A stretch of 64,000 bases of DNA from Eulemur rufifrons (lineage: Eukaryota; Chordata; Mammalia; Primates; Lemuridae). A model generated the notes under the pieces. That model made no database searches and was not told the DNA's origin. It saw only the letters and a program-made list of their open reading frames with translations. Shown in pieces: positions 1 to 11,570 of the stretch. How positions within the stretch are numbered: the stretch's first letter is position 1; each line of letters starts with the position of its first letter. Location: NCBI RefSeq assembly GCF_041146395.1, contig NC_091000.1, positions 16,506,501 to 16,570,500 of the forward strand, in the 5' to 3' direction. The translations under genes were made by a program, and so were the position numbers.

Positions 1-1952
1 TGGGTGTGAGTAAGGCAGGACTAAGAGGAACTGCATCATTGTCACGAAATCTGCTCCCGGGGGTTGATAATTTTTTTCATACCATGTTACATTTTCCACA
101 TAGCCATCTTGCTAGTGTAATGATTCCTAAGTCGCAGACTATTTTGGCAGTGTATTTGTAGCAAAACGAAAGAAACAAAAAACAAAGTGATGAAGTGTTA
201 CATGTAAGAAGAATTTGCCTGAAACAGACTCCTTTCTTGCATGGGGTTAACCGTAGTACTGTTTTGGGCCGAGTGAAATTGTGTATCTGGTGATGGCAAT
301 AGAAAGAGAGGTGTGCTTGGGGCTCCTTGGACCTGCACAGTCCTCCCGTCTCAGTATCAGAACCTGCCAGAACTGAATCAGAACCAAGCAACTCAGGATA
401 TATTTTTTATAATTTTTCACAATTTGGTTTACTCACTAGAATGCATTTATTTTCTAAGCAAGAACACTGAGCTTGGAACATGACTCCAAAACATAATTCT
501 CTTTATTAGTAAAGAGAAGGAATGGTGAATGTGTTCCTTAAGGAATGGATGCCAAAAAAAGCTTTCTTGAGGAGGTAACAATATCTTTTAAAGTACTGTT
601 TTAAAGGAATAACTTCATTATCTTCTCTTCCAGAGGGAAGACCATAGAGTCTTTATCCAAGGGCCTAGTGCCATGATCATACCAGTTGCTTCATAAATAT
701 TTATGAGGTAAATATCAGGAAAAGATTCTAACAAAAAGAAAAGACCTAGAATAGGAAAAATCCCAAGCAGTGATATAACTTTAAAGCTGTTGTGGCAGGA
801 GAGCCTGTCTTCCTCTCCGTTAATTGGAAGATAAATAGCTCTTCAGAGAAAAAAGTAAAGAAGGAAGGGTATCTACTCCTGAGGGTTATTTGGTTTCACT
901 CATTTAAGTTTTGATTCAAGAGTTGTGAGTAAGGTTAGAGGGAAATCTCAGTCCCAGAGATTCTAAACAGATTTTAAGAGATTCCTCCCCTTCAATGATG
1001 TTGGATTCAAGAACATCACCAGGGACTTGAGAAGGATCCCCAAGGCCCCGAACTGCTTCCTGAGGAAGAGGCTGGAGCTCACAATGACTTCTTAAATGTG
1101 ACTTTGGCTGTTTAACAGACTGTTTTTCCCAGATTTGCATTGCTTTGTGTAATATAAACTAGCAGTCCAGTTTTTATAGCACATAGTCATTAGAATGACT
1201 GGTTAATCCTCAGAGGATAACTGGGAATATCTGAGTTGTATTTTATACTGTAGCAAATCCTGCACAGTGCCAGAAACGAGAAACGGGGCATTTAATGCAG
1301 AGCAATTAGTAACACGTCATAAAAATGAAAAGCATTAAGTGGTAAGGAGACAGTGTGCCCCAAATCATCCTTCCAATGCCATTATTTGTATAAGTAATGC
1401 TGGAAATTTTCCAAAAGGAAATGGAAACACAAGGATTCCATCTTACTGTACCAGAGGGAAAAGTGCTCAATTGTTACAAAAATATGTTGGAGGCAGGTGG
1501 ATTTTGAACCAAAACAGGAAGGTAATATGCTTCTGGAAACTCAGTGTCTTCACTGTGATTTAAAGTGTTGTAGCCTATAGTAAGTATCTTGGCAAAAAAG
1601 CAAAAAATGAATAAGAAGCCTAAGCAATTATCATGAATCTATACTTAAGGATGTGAGTACAGAAAAAAGGCATAAACCAGCTAAAATTCTCATTCAGGCC
1701 AATTGCCTTTTAAATACATCTAGGCATTCTTAGAACTAACTTCATCATGAAAAGAATAGCAAAGTATCACTATTTTGAGTCTGATCTAAAAATCAATAAT
1801 AAAAGCTCTTATTTATATGGAATAATTATTTCATTACCTTGATTCTCTTTGTTACCATTCAGAAATTTATTGGTGAATTGGAAATAACCTGAACCAGAAA
1901 TTATCATTTCCAAAACCAAGGAAATTGATTGAGGATTTCCATGGACTTGTAA
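1..1952. other. Unassigned AT-rich sequence
   Basis: I see no gene, RNA or repeat here that I can name. Open frames are short (104 codons at most, minus strand, 77-391) and the translations look non-coding. The stretch may be unique sequence or repeats too old to recognise by eye. Confidence 0.5.
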
Positions 1953-2457
1953 GCTATATCAATTAGCTATTGTTGCATGAAAAATGACCTCAAAACTTAA
2001 TAGTTTAAAACAACCATTATTTAGCTCATGATACTGCAAGTCAAGTTGGCAATTTAGGCTGGTCTGACCTGGGCTCATGTGTCTGTGTGCAGCCACGTGA
2101 CATCTAGTTAACTCTGCTTCCAGGGCTTGGCTGGCTGTCAGCTGGGACCTCCTGGCTCTCCTCCACATGATTTCTCAGCCTTCAGCAGGCTGGCCAGAGC
2201 TCGTGCTCATGGTGAAGGCAAGGGTCCAAGAGGGAAAGTGGAAGCATGCAAGGGTTCTTGAGGGCTAGGCTTATCAGTGGCACAAGTTCACTTCCGCTGC
2301 ATTCTATAAGCCAGAGCAAGTAACAAAGCCAGCTGAGATTCAAGACATGGGAAATTGACTCTACCTTTTGATGGGAGGAGATGCAAAGTCACATTAAAAA
2401 GGCATGGATATAGGAAGGTTGTTACCTGGAAGCATCAGGTAATCAATCCACCATACT
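1953..2457 (-). mobile_element. MLT1-type (MaLR) LTR, antisense
   Basis: The plus strand opens with the reverse complement of a MaLR LTR 3' end: 'tagctattgttgcatg', then 'cctcaaaacttaatagttt' and 'aaaacaacc'. It continues through the body to 'gatgggaggagatgcaaag' near the far end. The 69-codon minus-strand frame at 1959-2168 lies inside it and is not a gene. Subfamily is not assigned. Confidence 0.7.
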
Positions 2458-2465
2458 AAAAACTC

Positions 2466-2491
2466 TTTTTTTTTTTTTTTTTTTTTTTTTT
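2466..2491. repeat. Poly-T run (26 nt)
   Basis: An uninterrupted run of T. It could be the A-tail of a minus-strand retroposed piece, but the next recognisable L1 sequence starts about 50 bp further on and is not an L1 3' end. It is likely to be length-polymorphic. Confidence 0.9.
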
Positions 2492-2539
2492 GCATGTGTT
2501 AAGATAATCATGGGTTAGAGTTTTTCTCCTGAACCATAC

Positions 2540-2745
2540 GGTGGATTATTTTAACAGATTTCCTAATACTGAATCTTTCTTGTATGCCTGAAAAGAACTT
2601 CACCTGATTGTGGTTATTGTTCTGTTATTATAGTAGATAATCTCTTTGTTAGTATTAAGATTTTATCTCTTTATGAATGGTCTGTAGTTTTATTTTTTTG
2701 TGCTACATTTGTTAGATTTAGGTATTAGAGTTACAATTCTATCAG
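2540..2745 (-). mobile_element. Diverged L1 ORF2 fragment, antisense
   Basis: The order of phrases resembles antisense L1 ORF2: 'tttcctaatactgaat', 'cttgtatgcctg', 'cacctgattgtgg', 'ggtctgtagtttt', 'aggtattagagtt'. Divergence is high and no open frame remains. A short, old truncated copy. Confidence 0.5.
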
Positions 2746-2931
2746 AGTGAAATTTCAAACATAACAGATTTTGTCCTAAAGAACATTATTCTGTAGACTG
2801 CTGAAATCTGGCCAGGTTTTTAATTCTACTCCACAATCCCTTCATTCTTTATTAGACGACCCACTCTGATTCTCCAGATTTTTCCAACCTCCTCAGGCCT
2901 CCAAACACACCTTTGTTTTCCTTACTTATAG

Positions 2932-3457
2932 TGTGGCAGACAGTTTCTGAAATGGCCCCCAGGGATCCCCACATCCTGATATTTATGTCCTTGTGTAATC
3001 CCTTCACCTTGAATGTAGGCAGGACCTGTGACTTGCTTCTAACTAATAGAATATAGCAAACATGATGGGATGTCCCTTCTACAATTAGGTTCTATATGAT
3101 AGTGACTTCTGTCTTGTCAACAGCCTCTCTGCCTTACATGCTTGGATGAAGCAAGTTGCCATGTTGGAGAGGCTGATATGGCAAGGAGATAAGAGTAGCC
3201 TGTAGCTGACAGCCAGCCTGGAACTGAGGCCTTCAGTCCAACAACCACTGAAGAGCTGAAACAACCAGATCCTTCCCCAGTCCAGCCTTCAGAGGAGACT
3301 CCAGCCCTGGTCAAACTATAATTGCAGGAAGCAGAGGACCCAGCTAAACCATTACTGGATTCCTGACCCACAGAAACTGTGAGATAATAAATTTGTATTG
3401 TTTTAAGGCACTAAACTTGTGGTAGTTTCTTAATCAGTAATAAATAAGTAATACACA
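2932..3457 (+). mobile_element. MLT1-type (MaLR) solo LTR
   Basis: It starts with 'tgtggcagacag' and 'aaatggccccc', and ends with 'acccacagaaactgtgag', 'ataataaatttgtattg' and '...taatacaca'. These are the start and polyadenylation end typical of MLT1 LTRs. About 525 bp, near full length. 'atag' flanks both sides (before 2932 and at about 3456), a possible remnant of the short target-site duplication. No internal retroviral sequence follows, so it is a solo LTR. Confidence 0.8.
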
Positions 3458-3654
3458 TAGAATTATAGATTCTCAGGGTGAGAAGAACCTAAAAAAAATC
3501 TACACAGTTCAACCTTATCTTCTAATGTGTAATCTCCTCAAAGAAGATTCTTTTTATGTTTAAATGGCTCAAATAATGGAAAAATTACTAATATAAAAGG
3601 TAGTCCATCCCTACTTTCCTGGGGAGAAAAAATAATATTAATAATAAAAGGTCT

Positions 3655-3835
3655 AGCTGGGCATGGTGGTGTGTGCATGGTGGCAGATGCCTGTAGTCCC
3701 AGCTACTGGGGAGGCTCACGCAGAAGGATCACTTGAGCCCTGGAATTTGAGGTTGCAGTGAGCTATGATGATGCCACTGCCCTCTACCCAGGGTGACAGA
3801 GTGAGACTCTGTCTCAAAAAATAAAAAAATAAATA
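3655..3835 (+). mobile_element. Alu-type right-arm monomer
   Basis: The sequence runs from 'agctgggcatggtgg' through 'cctgtagtcccagctact', 'gaggttgcagtgagctatg' and 'gacagagtgagactctgtct' to an A-rich tail with 'aaataaaaaaataaat'. Only one monomer is present. 'gcatggtgg' occurs twice near the 5' end, a small internal duplication. Confidence 0.85.
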
Positions 3836-4019
3836 ATCCATTCCATCTTGGGGAAATTATAATTTTAAGAAATAGTTTGTTTTAATAAGTCAAATATTTT
3901 ATTCACAAGTCCTCATTCTTACCTAGATGTTATACTTGTTTCTTCTTCCACATAATAAACTTGAAATTATTTGAAGACAGTTATCCAATTTATCCTGAAT
4001 GTTCTATTCTTGTTTACAC

Positions 4020-4140
4020 TGTAATAAAACTATGAACACCATGAGAACAGCAACCAGCCCTATAAATTTTGGTTTCTCCACTAACTACGACAGTCCCTGG
4101 CATAAAGGAAATGCTCAACAAATGTTGGTGAAATAAAATT
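4020..4140 (+). mobile_element. L2 3' end
   Basis: 'ccctggcataaagg' followed by 'aatgctcaacaaatgttgg' and 'tgaaataaaattgaa' is the conserved L2 3' terminus in decayed form. The preceding 70 bp ('gaacaccatgagaacagc') fit the sequence just upstream in L2. Confidence 0.6.
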
Positions 4141-4721
4141 GAATTATTTATTCCCAGTTGTTCCAAAATCCCTATACAATACAGTTTTGTGCCCCCCTTA
4201 TAATCCTTGTCCCCACTTTCTTGGCAAGGTACACATAAATAACATTAACACTTAAGGAAGGTTTGGTTTAAGTAGTACAAATAAATGTGATACTATCACT
4301 TACAGTAATGAATGAGCCCAAGACTGAAGCCACTGTTCACTCATCTTGGGCTCACTGTCAAAGAAAACTTTTCCTGTATTCCTATATGAGCCGCACTCAG
4401 TCCTGTCACTCCAATTACACTTACCCTGATTAATTTCAGCTTGTTCCATTTGTTCCACCTACCAAGAAGTTGAAACCTTCTTGCATACTAATTTTATCAC
4501 CTAAAGTTGTCGCGCTTGCTCCTGACTACACATAATCTCCAGATTTGATAAACTTATTTTTATAATTTTATCTACAGCTTGAATATCAGTGTTAAGATAT
4601 GGCCCAGACAAATCCATTTTTCTGGTTGATGTTCATTTATATATTGAGATTCTTTATGCAAACTATGGCAATGGCCTTTTAACTGTTTTGTCATTTTTCC
4701 CCCTTAAATTCCTTCTTTACA

Positions 4722-4880
4722 AAGCAGCCAGAGTGACCTTTGTAAAACTTAAATCAGATTATGTCACCCCCCTGCTCACAACCTTTTAATGGCTTTGGAT
4801 CTATTAGAATGCAAATTTATTACCATGGTTTACAATCCCCTACACTATCAGGTCTCTGCACACCTCTCAGTACATTAAAG
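4722..4880 (+). mobile_element. L2 fragment
   Basis: 'gcagccagagtgacctttg', 'aaatcagattatgtcaccc', 'cctgctcacaacc' and 'ttttaatggctttgg' match the L2 region shortly upstream of the 3' UTR. The reading frame is broken. Between this piece and the previous L2 end (4141-4721) I see nothing else. Confidence 0.6.
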
Positions 4881-5020
4881 ATCATTTCACTGACTGCTAT
4901 GAAGTCAGGTTGTTATTCTTTCAAAGTGTCTTTTCTCTTGGGAAGCTTTTTAAGATTTCTCTTTGTTTTCGATTTTCTGATGTTTCACTCTTAATTTATC
5001 TAAGGGTAGATTTCTTGGTA

Positions 5021-5380
5021 TAGTTATCCTCATGTATCTGTGAGGGATCTGTTTCAAGACCCCTAATGGATGCCTAAAGTCACAGAGAGTATCAAACCCT
5101 ACATACACTGTGTTTTTTCCTATACATACATACATGCCTACCTATGAGAAAATGAATATAAAGCCTGGATATGATGGACAAAGGGATAATTCACGTCCCA
5201 GGAGGCATAGAGTGGAATGGTGTGAGATTTTATCATGCTACTCAGAAGAGCATGCAATTTAAAACTTAGAAATTCTTTCTTTCTAGAATTTTCCATTTAA
5301 TATTTTCAGACTATGGTTGACCAACAGTAACTGAAACCACAGAAAGTGAAACCATGTCTAAGGAGGTTAGACAATACTAT
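5021..5380 (-). mobile_element. MER2/Tigger-type DNA transposon (MITE)
   Basis: One end reads 'tgagggatctgtttcaagac' then 'ccctaatggatgcctaaa'. The other reads 'ttttccatttaatattttc', 'actatggttgaccaacagt', 'aactgaaaccacag'. These are the two ends of the MER2/Tigger non-autonomous family in reverse orientation, with 'gggataattcacgtccca' in the middle. It has no transposase frame. TA dinucleotides lie at both edges, as expected for TcMar elements. Confidence 0.75.
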
Positions 5381-5384
5381 ACTT

Positions 5385-6130
5385 ATGTTGGTTGAGATTC
5401 ATTGAGTTTCTTGATTCTGTAGGTTGGGGGTCTCTCTTTAGTTCCAGAAAATCCTCAGCCTTCCTGTCTTCAAATATTGCCTTATGCCTCCTTCTAGAAT
5501 ACCAGTTAAACTTAGGTTAGATCTTTTCATATTATTCTCTAATTCTCTTTCATTTTCCTTTATATTTTTCAGCCCTTTATCTCTTCATGCAAACTCTGAA
5601 TAATTCTCCCAACCTGTATTCTAGTTCATTAATTCTCCCTTCAGCTTTTCAGGTTAATGTGGTATCAAACTCATTCATTGATTTTTTTCAATATTGGTTA
5701 TCATATTTTTTATTTCTAGATGATCTATTTTTTTTTTCCAAATCCACTTTGCCATGTTTTGTAGTTTTCTGTTTCCTACAGACGTCTTCAAGCTTATTTT
5801 TATTTACTTCAACAAGGTCAGCATAGTTCTTTATTGTCTGCCTTTGAAGTCTCTGTGGTTCTGTTTGTTTATTGTTTCTGCTGGTTCTTACTCAAGTCTA
5901 GTTTTCTAATGTTTTCAGTTTCCTTTGTGTGTAGGATGTTGTATTTGAAAAATTATTTGTGGAAACAGTTTGAGGCCCACAGATGAAGGCTCACTAACCT
6001 CTAGAGAGAATTTTTGTTTGTATCTGCTAGGCTTCTGAGGGCATGTCCACCTTAAATTAAGTTTATATCTTGAGATAGCAATTAAATCAGGGGCTTTAAT
6101 TTTCTTCTGGGCTGTTTCACTTCCGGTTCA
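5385..6130 (-). mobile_element. Possible diverged LINE (L1/HAL1-like), antisense
   Basis: T-rich sequence with phrases such as 'cttcaaatattgcctt', 'tagttcattaattctccctt' and 'gaagtctctgtgg' resembles antisense sequence of old L1-related elements. No frame survives and the match is loose. The edges are guesses. Confidence 0.35.
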
Positions 6131-7489
6131 TGCCTGTCCTGAATTTTCAGCCCTGTGGAGAAGAGCTTTGAATTTATTGAGGGTCTTCTACTAGATTCTC
6201 TGCTTTCTGCCATCTCCCCTGTCTGGCAAGACCATCAAAACAAAGCTTCTAATTTACTCAGGTTGGTAAATGTCTTCAGGGAAAAAGCAGTTTCTATGCC
6301 CACTTCCCCTCTGCATCCATTTACCTCCAGAGTTCTCACTTGCCCTTCACCTTTGGCCTTCTAAAAAACTATCTTGTTACCTCTTTGATGATTTTAAGAT
6401 GTTTCTTTTAACTATTTCAGTTGTTTTCAGCAAAACTATTGATTCAATACACAAGAAACTGCTTCATTTCAAATCCTCACTGTTATTTGAAGCTATGTGA
6501 CTTAGTACCCACATTACATGATTACATGTAGAGAATAGGGCCAGGACATAGAAAGTATTCGATACATGGTAACAATTAATAGTATTGTCATACCACCTTA
6601 TTTATTTCCTTTAGGCCACTTACCACTTTTAAAAACTATCTTTTTATTTTTTATTATTGTTTTTTCTTTAGGACATAAGCTTTATATTTTCTTATTTACC
6701 ACTGTAAATTGAACAATATCATTTTAAATAAATTAATGAATGTATTCAAATTTTTCACTATAAAAACATCAGCTTTGACTCAATCCCAATAACTCACAAC
6801 TTGGAAATAGGCCAGTTTATGTGAAAAATAAATAACCCAAAGTCTATTCTATAGCATATTCTTTGTTAAAAGAGTAAATTAAAAATTTGCCCTAATCCAA
6901 GAAAAGTGAAAGATTAGACCAGATTTTACAATTTAATGCCTAAATCACATGAATATACAGCACATTATTTTGATGTTTGAAGAAACATGCTTCTCTTCAA
7001 ATTTTAAAAAACAAGACACCTTAGGTCAAGTATCTTTTAAAATTTACATATGTATTTATTTACCAAATGTCTCAATCTTTCATCATTTTTCATAATTCTA
7101 GAGACTCTTTATTCCAAGGAGTTATTGCTCTGTTTACAGGGGTTAGGAATGTTTAGCATGTAATTTCTTATATTACAACCTTTTGATGAAACTACTGCAT
7201 TATGCATTCTATTCAGTGCCAGTGAAAGGAACAAACTGTAAACACGGCTGATTGTGACTGCCTCGTTGTGGATGGAGATACCATTTGGTTTATCATTAAT
7301 ATTTGGTAGGTAACAACTTTCCTATCCTGTCTTCTCTCAACTCAGAGTTTCAGAAAAATATGAATCACATTAGACATGATACTGGGTTTGTGTTAAGAAA
7401 TGCTCCTCACTCTCTGACTCAGACACATCTCTGTTCTGTTCTCCATGGAGAGATCAGGCAGTGATTTCCTCTGCAAAGAATAGGGCAGA
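6131..7489. other. Mostly unassigned; possible MIR 3' end near 6490-6595
   Basis: 'ggccaggacatagaaagtat' then 'tcgatacatggtaacaatta' and 'atagtattgtc' could be a decayed MIR 3' end. Nothing else is recognised. About 7140-7320 is less T-rich than its surroundings and has no visible repeat character. Confidence 0.4.
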
Positions 7490-7850
7490 AATAAAGGTTT
7501 GAATGTTGTTGGGCACAGGGTTGTAATCAAAGCCAGGGAAATGGATGAGATGACTCAGGAAGATCAGTGAAGTGCCTCACTTAGAAGAGGAGTGAAAGTA
7601 GAACAACGTGAGGCTGAGAAGGAAGGAATGGTTGGAGGGGAAAAAAGATAAGCAAGAGAGTCTATGTTCTTAGAGGCCTAAGGAGAAGAATGTTTCAGGA
7701 AAGAGAAATTGTCAACAATAGCAGAAGGCCCAGGGAAGTCCAGTATAATTAGGTTCTGAAAGGTTTTCACTAGACTTGACAAATAGAAGGCCATCAGTGA
7801 CTTTGCCAGAATGTTGGAGAAGTGAATTCAATGTGAGATTCAAATTCTCT
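7490..7850 (-). mobile_element. L2 reverse-transcriptase fragment, antisense
   Basis: Reading the minus strand over about 7690-7800 gives remnants of the LINE-2/CR1 reverse-transcriptase block that includes the '...VD..L...L' stretch (visible as 'attgttgacaatttctcttt'). The plus strand shows the mirrored phrases 'agaagaatgtttcagg', 'attgtcaacaatag' and 'aaggccatcagtgactttg'. The frame is broken, so the copy is inactive and ancient. The overlapping short frames at 7712-7912 and 7776-8093 are by-products. Confidence 0.55.
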
Positions 7851-8198
7851 CTCCTTTCCCAGCCCCTACCTCCACCTACCTGGACCTCTGGAAATTCCCT
7901 GATTCGCCCCACTTTGCTTTTTATTTTGTCTGGGATGGGTTCCTTAGCACTAAAGTTCAGGGCAGAATTTCCTCCTAAAAGCAGAAAAAGAACTGTGTGT
8001 GTAGGGAAGGTGGAAAAGAGAAGTGAATCAGATTATAGTTATTTAAGAAAAGCTGAATTTTCAACCCCTGGGGAAGATGATTTGTTTCTTTAATTTAAGG
8101 CTCATTACACATTTGTAATGCTGGAATCTGAGATTGTGGAGATATTAACATAATGGATATAATTTATAAATATATTTATTCTTCAAAAAGTCTCTGTA

Positions 8199-8371
8199 TG
8201 TTGGGCATGGTGGCTCACACCTGTAATCCCAACACTTTGGGAGGCCAAGGTGGGAGGATCCCTGATGGCCAGGAGTTCAAGGGTTCAGTGAGCTATGATC
8301 AGGCCACTGCACTCCAGCCCAAGCAATAGAGTGAGACCCTGTCTCTAGAAAAAAAAGAAGGAAAGAAAAAG
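8199..8371 (+). mobile_element. FLAM-like Alu monomer
   Basis: A left-arm start ('gggcatggtggctcacacct', 'gtaatcccaacactttggg') runs within about 145 bp into 'cagtgagctatgatc', 'gccactgcactccagccc' and 'gagtgagaccctgtctct', then an A-rich tail with G interruptions. That is the length and order of a free left Alu monomer. 'aaaaagtctctgta' before it and 'aaaaaatctctata' after it form a likely target-site duplication with two differences. Confidence 0.8.
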
Positions 8372-8389
8372 AAAAAAATCTCTATAGCT

Positions 8390-9045
8390 AATGGGACTAA
8401 ATTATCAGAAAACAGGCTTTAGTGATGACTAACAACAACATTTTATGTCTGTCTTATTTTTATTATTATTTCTACAGGGGAGGAGATTAATGGAACTCAA
8501 GAGCAGGTGAAATGGAGGGCTATGTGCAAGTCCAACAGAGAGAAAGTTTAAGTTTTCTAAAGTCGCTTTCTTGTCTAAATATTTTTTCACAATCTGGTTT
8601 TAAAAATCCCTGTCCTTTTCAACTTCTCCACTGCTTGAAGTCATTTCTGCCATGTATATAAGCTAACGATTTTGAGTGTGGTCACCCTTTCAATTGGTCT
8701 GTGTTGTTTACCAAGTGTCACATCAGTTTCACCTACACTACCTCCCTGAGTTCTGCCAACTTGCGAAGGCAAACAATCCTCTCTGCCCACAGGCAGCCGT
8801 TGATCACGCCCTGCTCAGTCCTGATTGGCTGAATCCACTGGGTCTGATTAGCCCTGGCCAGTCAGAGGGCACGTTCCCTAGGGTAGGTCGTGTTTATTGT
8901 TCGTTATTTTTCTAAGTATTAATATTAAACAGTTGTAAAGATAAAATAGAATTTCCTTGAAAACACCTTTTCTTAAAACGTGATTGAAAACAACACGTTT
9001 ATATTGTATAGTGGTGGTAATGCTATGTGTCAGATCTCTTTAAAT
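8390..9045. other. Unassigned sequence
   Basis: No gene or named repeat seen. 8780-8890 has higher GC and two CCAAT-type motifs ('ctgattggctg', 'ctgattagcc'). These are too generic to call a promoter, and no transcript feature follows. Confidence 0.4.
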
Positions 9046-9049
9046 GTGA

Positions 9050-9480
9050 CTGGATTAAACTGGATTAAATCAAAAAGGGAATTTATTGGTCCTCATAACT
9101 GAAAGTCTGGGTGAGAGTTCAGGCTTATCTGAGCTTGAGCACTCAAATGCTGGTGTCAAAAATCTCTTTCTCGTCACCTCTCAGCTCTGCTTTCTTCCAT
9201 GCCCTCTTCATTCTTAGGCACTGACCAGGTCATAGGCTGCAAACCAGCAACTCCAGGTTTGTAGCCTACCAAGTTTTGAACTCCAGAAGATAGTAAGCAC
9301 CTCTTTCCCAATTGTTCTAGCAGATATATCAGAGCTGAATTTTATTCAACAAATGGCTGAAGGTGTCCATTCCTCAAATAACCACTGAGTCCAAGGACTG
9401 GACTACATTGATAGACCAGGCTGACCCCATGTGCCCGCTTTGAAATGGGGTTGACTGTGGCATCAGTCACACGAACAGCC
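9050..9480 (+). mobile_element. MER-type repeat, family not named (copy 1)
   Basis: 'aaaaagggaatttattgg', 'cataactgaaagtc', 'cagctctgctttcttcc' and 'ccatgccctcttcattctt' follow the layout of a common mammalian medium-reiteration repeat that I recognise but cannot name with confidence. The copy at about 11290-11570 shows the same order of phrases. Orientation is arbitrary. Confidence 0.45.
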
Positions 9481-10390
9481 ACAGTGTGTGCTGTGTTCCT
9501 GTATAGGTCAGAGTGTTTTATGATGATTCAGCCTTAATTCCACATTCTCACCAGGCCCCTGCACATGTGGGTAAAGTAGACCTTCTTTTACCAAACAGTA
9601 GAACCTATTCTTTAAAAGAGCAGAGAGGCAACAAACTGATGTGAGGAAAGCATCCCTCTAACAGAAAAATGGGAGAGACAGCAGAAAAAGGAATAGCAAA
9701 AGGAGAAAAAAGTAGAGAGAGATGAAAAAAAATATGGAAAATAGACCAATAAAAAATAACTGTAAGCAAAGATAAGGATCATTAAACAGCTATAAAGTTA
9801 ATCACATTTGCCCAGAGCAATTCCTGTAGTGAGCAATCACCTTCGTAATAAGGCCCCTGAGAACAGGCTGTTGACCTGTTTTGGCTCATCCCCAGGGAAC
9901 AACTCTTTCTTGTCTTTTCCTGCTTTCTACTCTCTGTCCTCCATCCCTTCTGTTCTCTTTTGGACTGCTCACATCTGTACTGACAGCTTCCTCTCTACAT
10001 AAGTAGCTACTGTCTTCCACCTTCTCTTGGCTTCTTTTGCTTCACCTCTGCGCAGCAATATTTTTCCCTACAATCTTCCAAAGAGAGATGGAAAAGTAAA
10101 AAAGGAAGAAGACACTCTATTAAGACCCTGGTGTTGTTATTTGACGTGCCAGAACTAAAAGAGACTACATAATCTTCAGGGCTCCTTGTTCAAAATGCGT
10201 TGGGATTTCATGACATCAGAGCATTCAACTAAGAACAGAGTCCCTCTGGGTCTGGGCTCTCTGCAATTGCACAGGACATAGACCCATGAAACCAACCCTG
10301 GGCAGAAGCCTTGTTTACCTTCCCTACTGCTCTCCTCAGATATTCCTTCTCCTTCACAGCCCTCCTTTTGGAGGAAGCTGTTACCACCCC

Positions 10391-10446
10391 CAATTCCAGG
10401 AGGGTAGATTAAGCCAACAATTCCAGGAGGGTAGATTAAGCCAACA
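10391..10446. repeat. Perfect 27-bp tandem duplication
   Basis: The 27-bp unit beginning 'caattccaggagggtagatt' occurs at 10391-10417 and again at 10418-10444, with two further matching bases (10445-10446). The copies are identical, so the duplication is recent or the unit is unstable. It creates a visible repeat of residues in the overlapping frame, which is not evidence of coding. Confidence 0.95.
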
Positions 10447-10688
10447 GTGTATATTCCCTTCCCCTTTGTCAGCCACTGGTTTAATCACGAACACACAAAA
10501 TGGTTTTGGTCAATGGGACCTGATTTCATCTTTGATGAAAGGAGATACATGAGAAGAAACAGCTCTTTTTCCCCTAGACATTATCATCTGTGCAATAATG
10601 CCTGGCATTGTTGCAGACATATTGCTAAATGAGGGACACTTTCCTGAGGTCAGCAAAAGGGAAGAGAAGGAAACTATCAATTAGTTGT

Positions 10689-10749
10689 GGAATTAACTAG
10701 CCACGAAGTCATTCCCGCTTAGACTTCGTGGTCTGTGAAATTAATTTCC
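10689..10749. repeat. Inverted repeat / hairpin
   Basis: 'ccacgaagtc' (10701-10710) and 'gacttcgtgg' (10722-10731) are perfect complements around an 11-nt loop. A second, outer pairing joins 'ggaattaa' (10689-10696) to 'ttaatttcc' (10741-10749) after an asymmetric spacer. Both inner arms carry a CpG. No flanking terminator, tRNA or transposon ends were seen. Confidence 0.8.
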
Positions 10750-11289
10750 ATATTGTTTAAGTCAATTGAGTTGGGGTTTTCTGTTTATAGCCAAAACAGC
10801 TTAATTAATGTATCTTAGTAATCAATGATTCTTACATATAAGTAAATTCTTACATAAAAACAAGAACAGGAAGAAAAAAAGAAGGTAATGTACATCATGG
10901 TGCAGCCCAGGAGGATAAGGCTTCTGAAGGCTCATCTCATCCAGCCCTCTTTCCTTCTCCCTCTGGTTAGATGTTAAAGCAGATGCATGGAAAGTTTAGA
11001 AACAGGAGGCAAAGTAACAAAACATGTGAAATGAAATGCAAACCCAGATTTTAGAAACACGTCTCTGATAATAGAAACTTTGACTTACAAATAAGATTTC
11101 TTGACGGTAATGTGTGAGTAAGAGCTACCAACCCAGAAATAGAAACAATAAACCCCTGAATGTGCTTTTTTGGGTCATCTTTGAAATTACCACCATAAGT
11201 GACTTATATCTACTTTAAAAACTTGAAATAGAGATAAAATAAAGTGAAATCTTTCTTGAGATGCTGCCAGATAAATACATTCTGAAGCT

Positions 11290-11570
11290 ATTTGTTATGG
11301 TCAGAACTCTTGTCTATTGTAAGTAATAGGAAAACTAACTCAAGCTGACTTCAGCTTACATAATCAAGGACTCTAAGGTAGACTGGATTCTGGGCCAGCT
11401 GGATTCCAGGCTCAACGTAACTGAGGCTCTTTCTTTTTCCATCTCTTGGCTCTGCCCTTCCTTGAGAGATGCAAGGCTCTGTTTGGGCAGGTCTCCTGAT
11501 GTGCCCTGCCCTGGCACCAGGAGGAGGAGCTCACCTACCCCAAGCACCTACACGGAGACCGAGAGAGGGG
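11290..11570 (+). mobile_element. MER-type repeat, family not named (copy 2)
   Basis: 'taggaaaactaactcaagct', 'gactggattctggg', 'ccatctcttggctctgccct' share order and phrasing with copy 1 at 9050-9480. The two copies lie in the same orientation, about 2.2 kb apart. I read them as independent insertions of one family, because the intervening sequence is not duplicated. Confidence 0.4.

Larger units (their letters stand above)
9481..11285. other. Unassigned, with purine-rich tract and two small structures
   Basis: 9640-9745 is strongly purine-rich (repeated 'gagaaaa', 'gagagatgaaaaaa'). The 27-bp tandem duplication and the hairpin listed separately lie in this stretch. The rest shows no gene and no repeat I can name. 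Frames up to 88 codons (10286-10552) cross the tandem duplication and look spurious. Confidence 0.4.

Noticed and set aside
8676..8915. Promoter suggested by CCAAT-type motifs near 8820-8860, and similarly 21540-21670
   Set aside because: The motifs are short and generic. No TATA box, CpG island or downstream exon accompanies them, and 21540-21670 looks like an old repeat.
9050..11570. Segmental duplication joining 9050-9480 and 11290-11570
   Set aside because: Similarity is loose and limited to the repeat body, so two independent insertions of one repeat family fit better.
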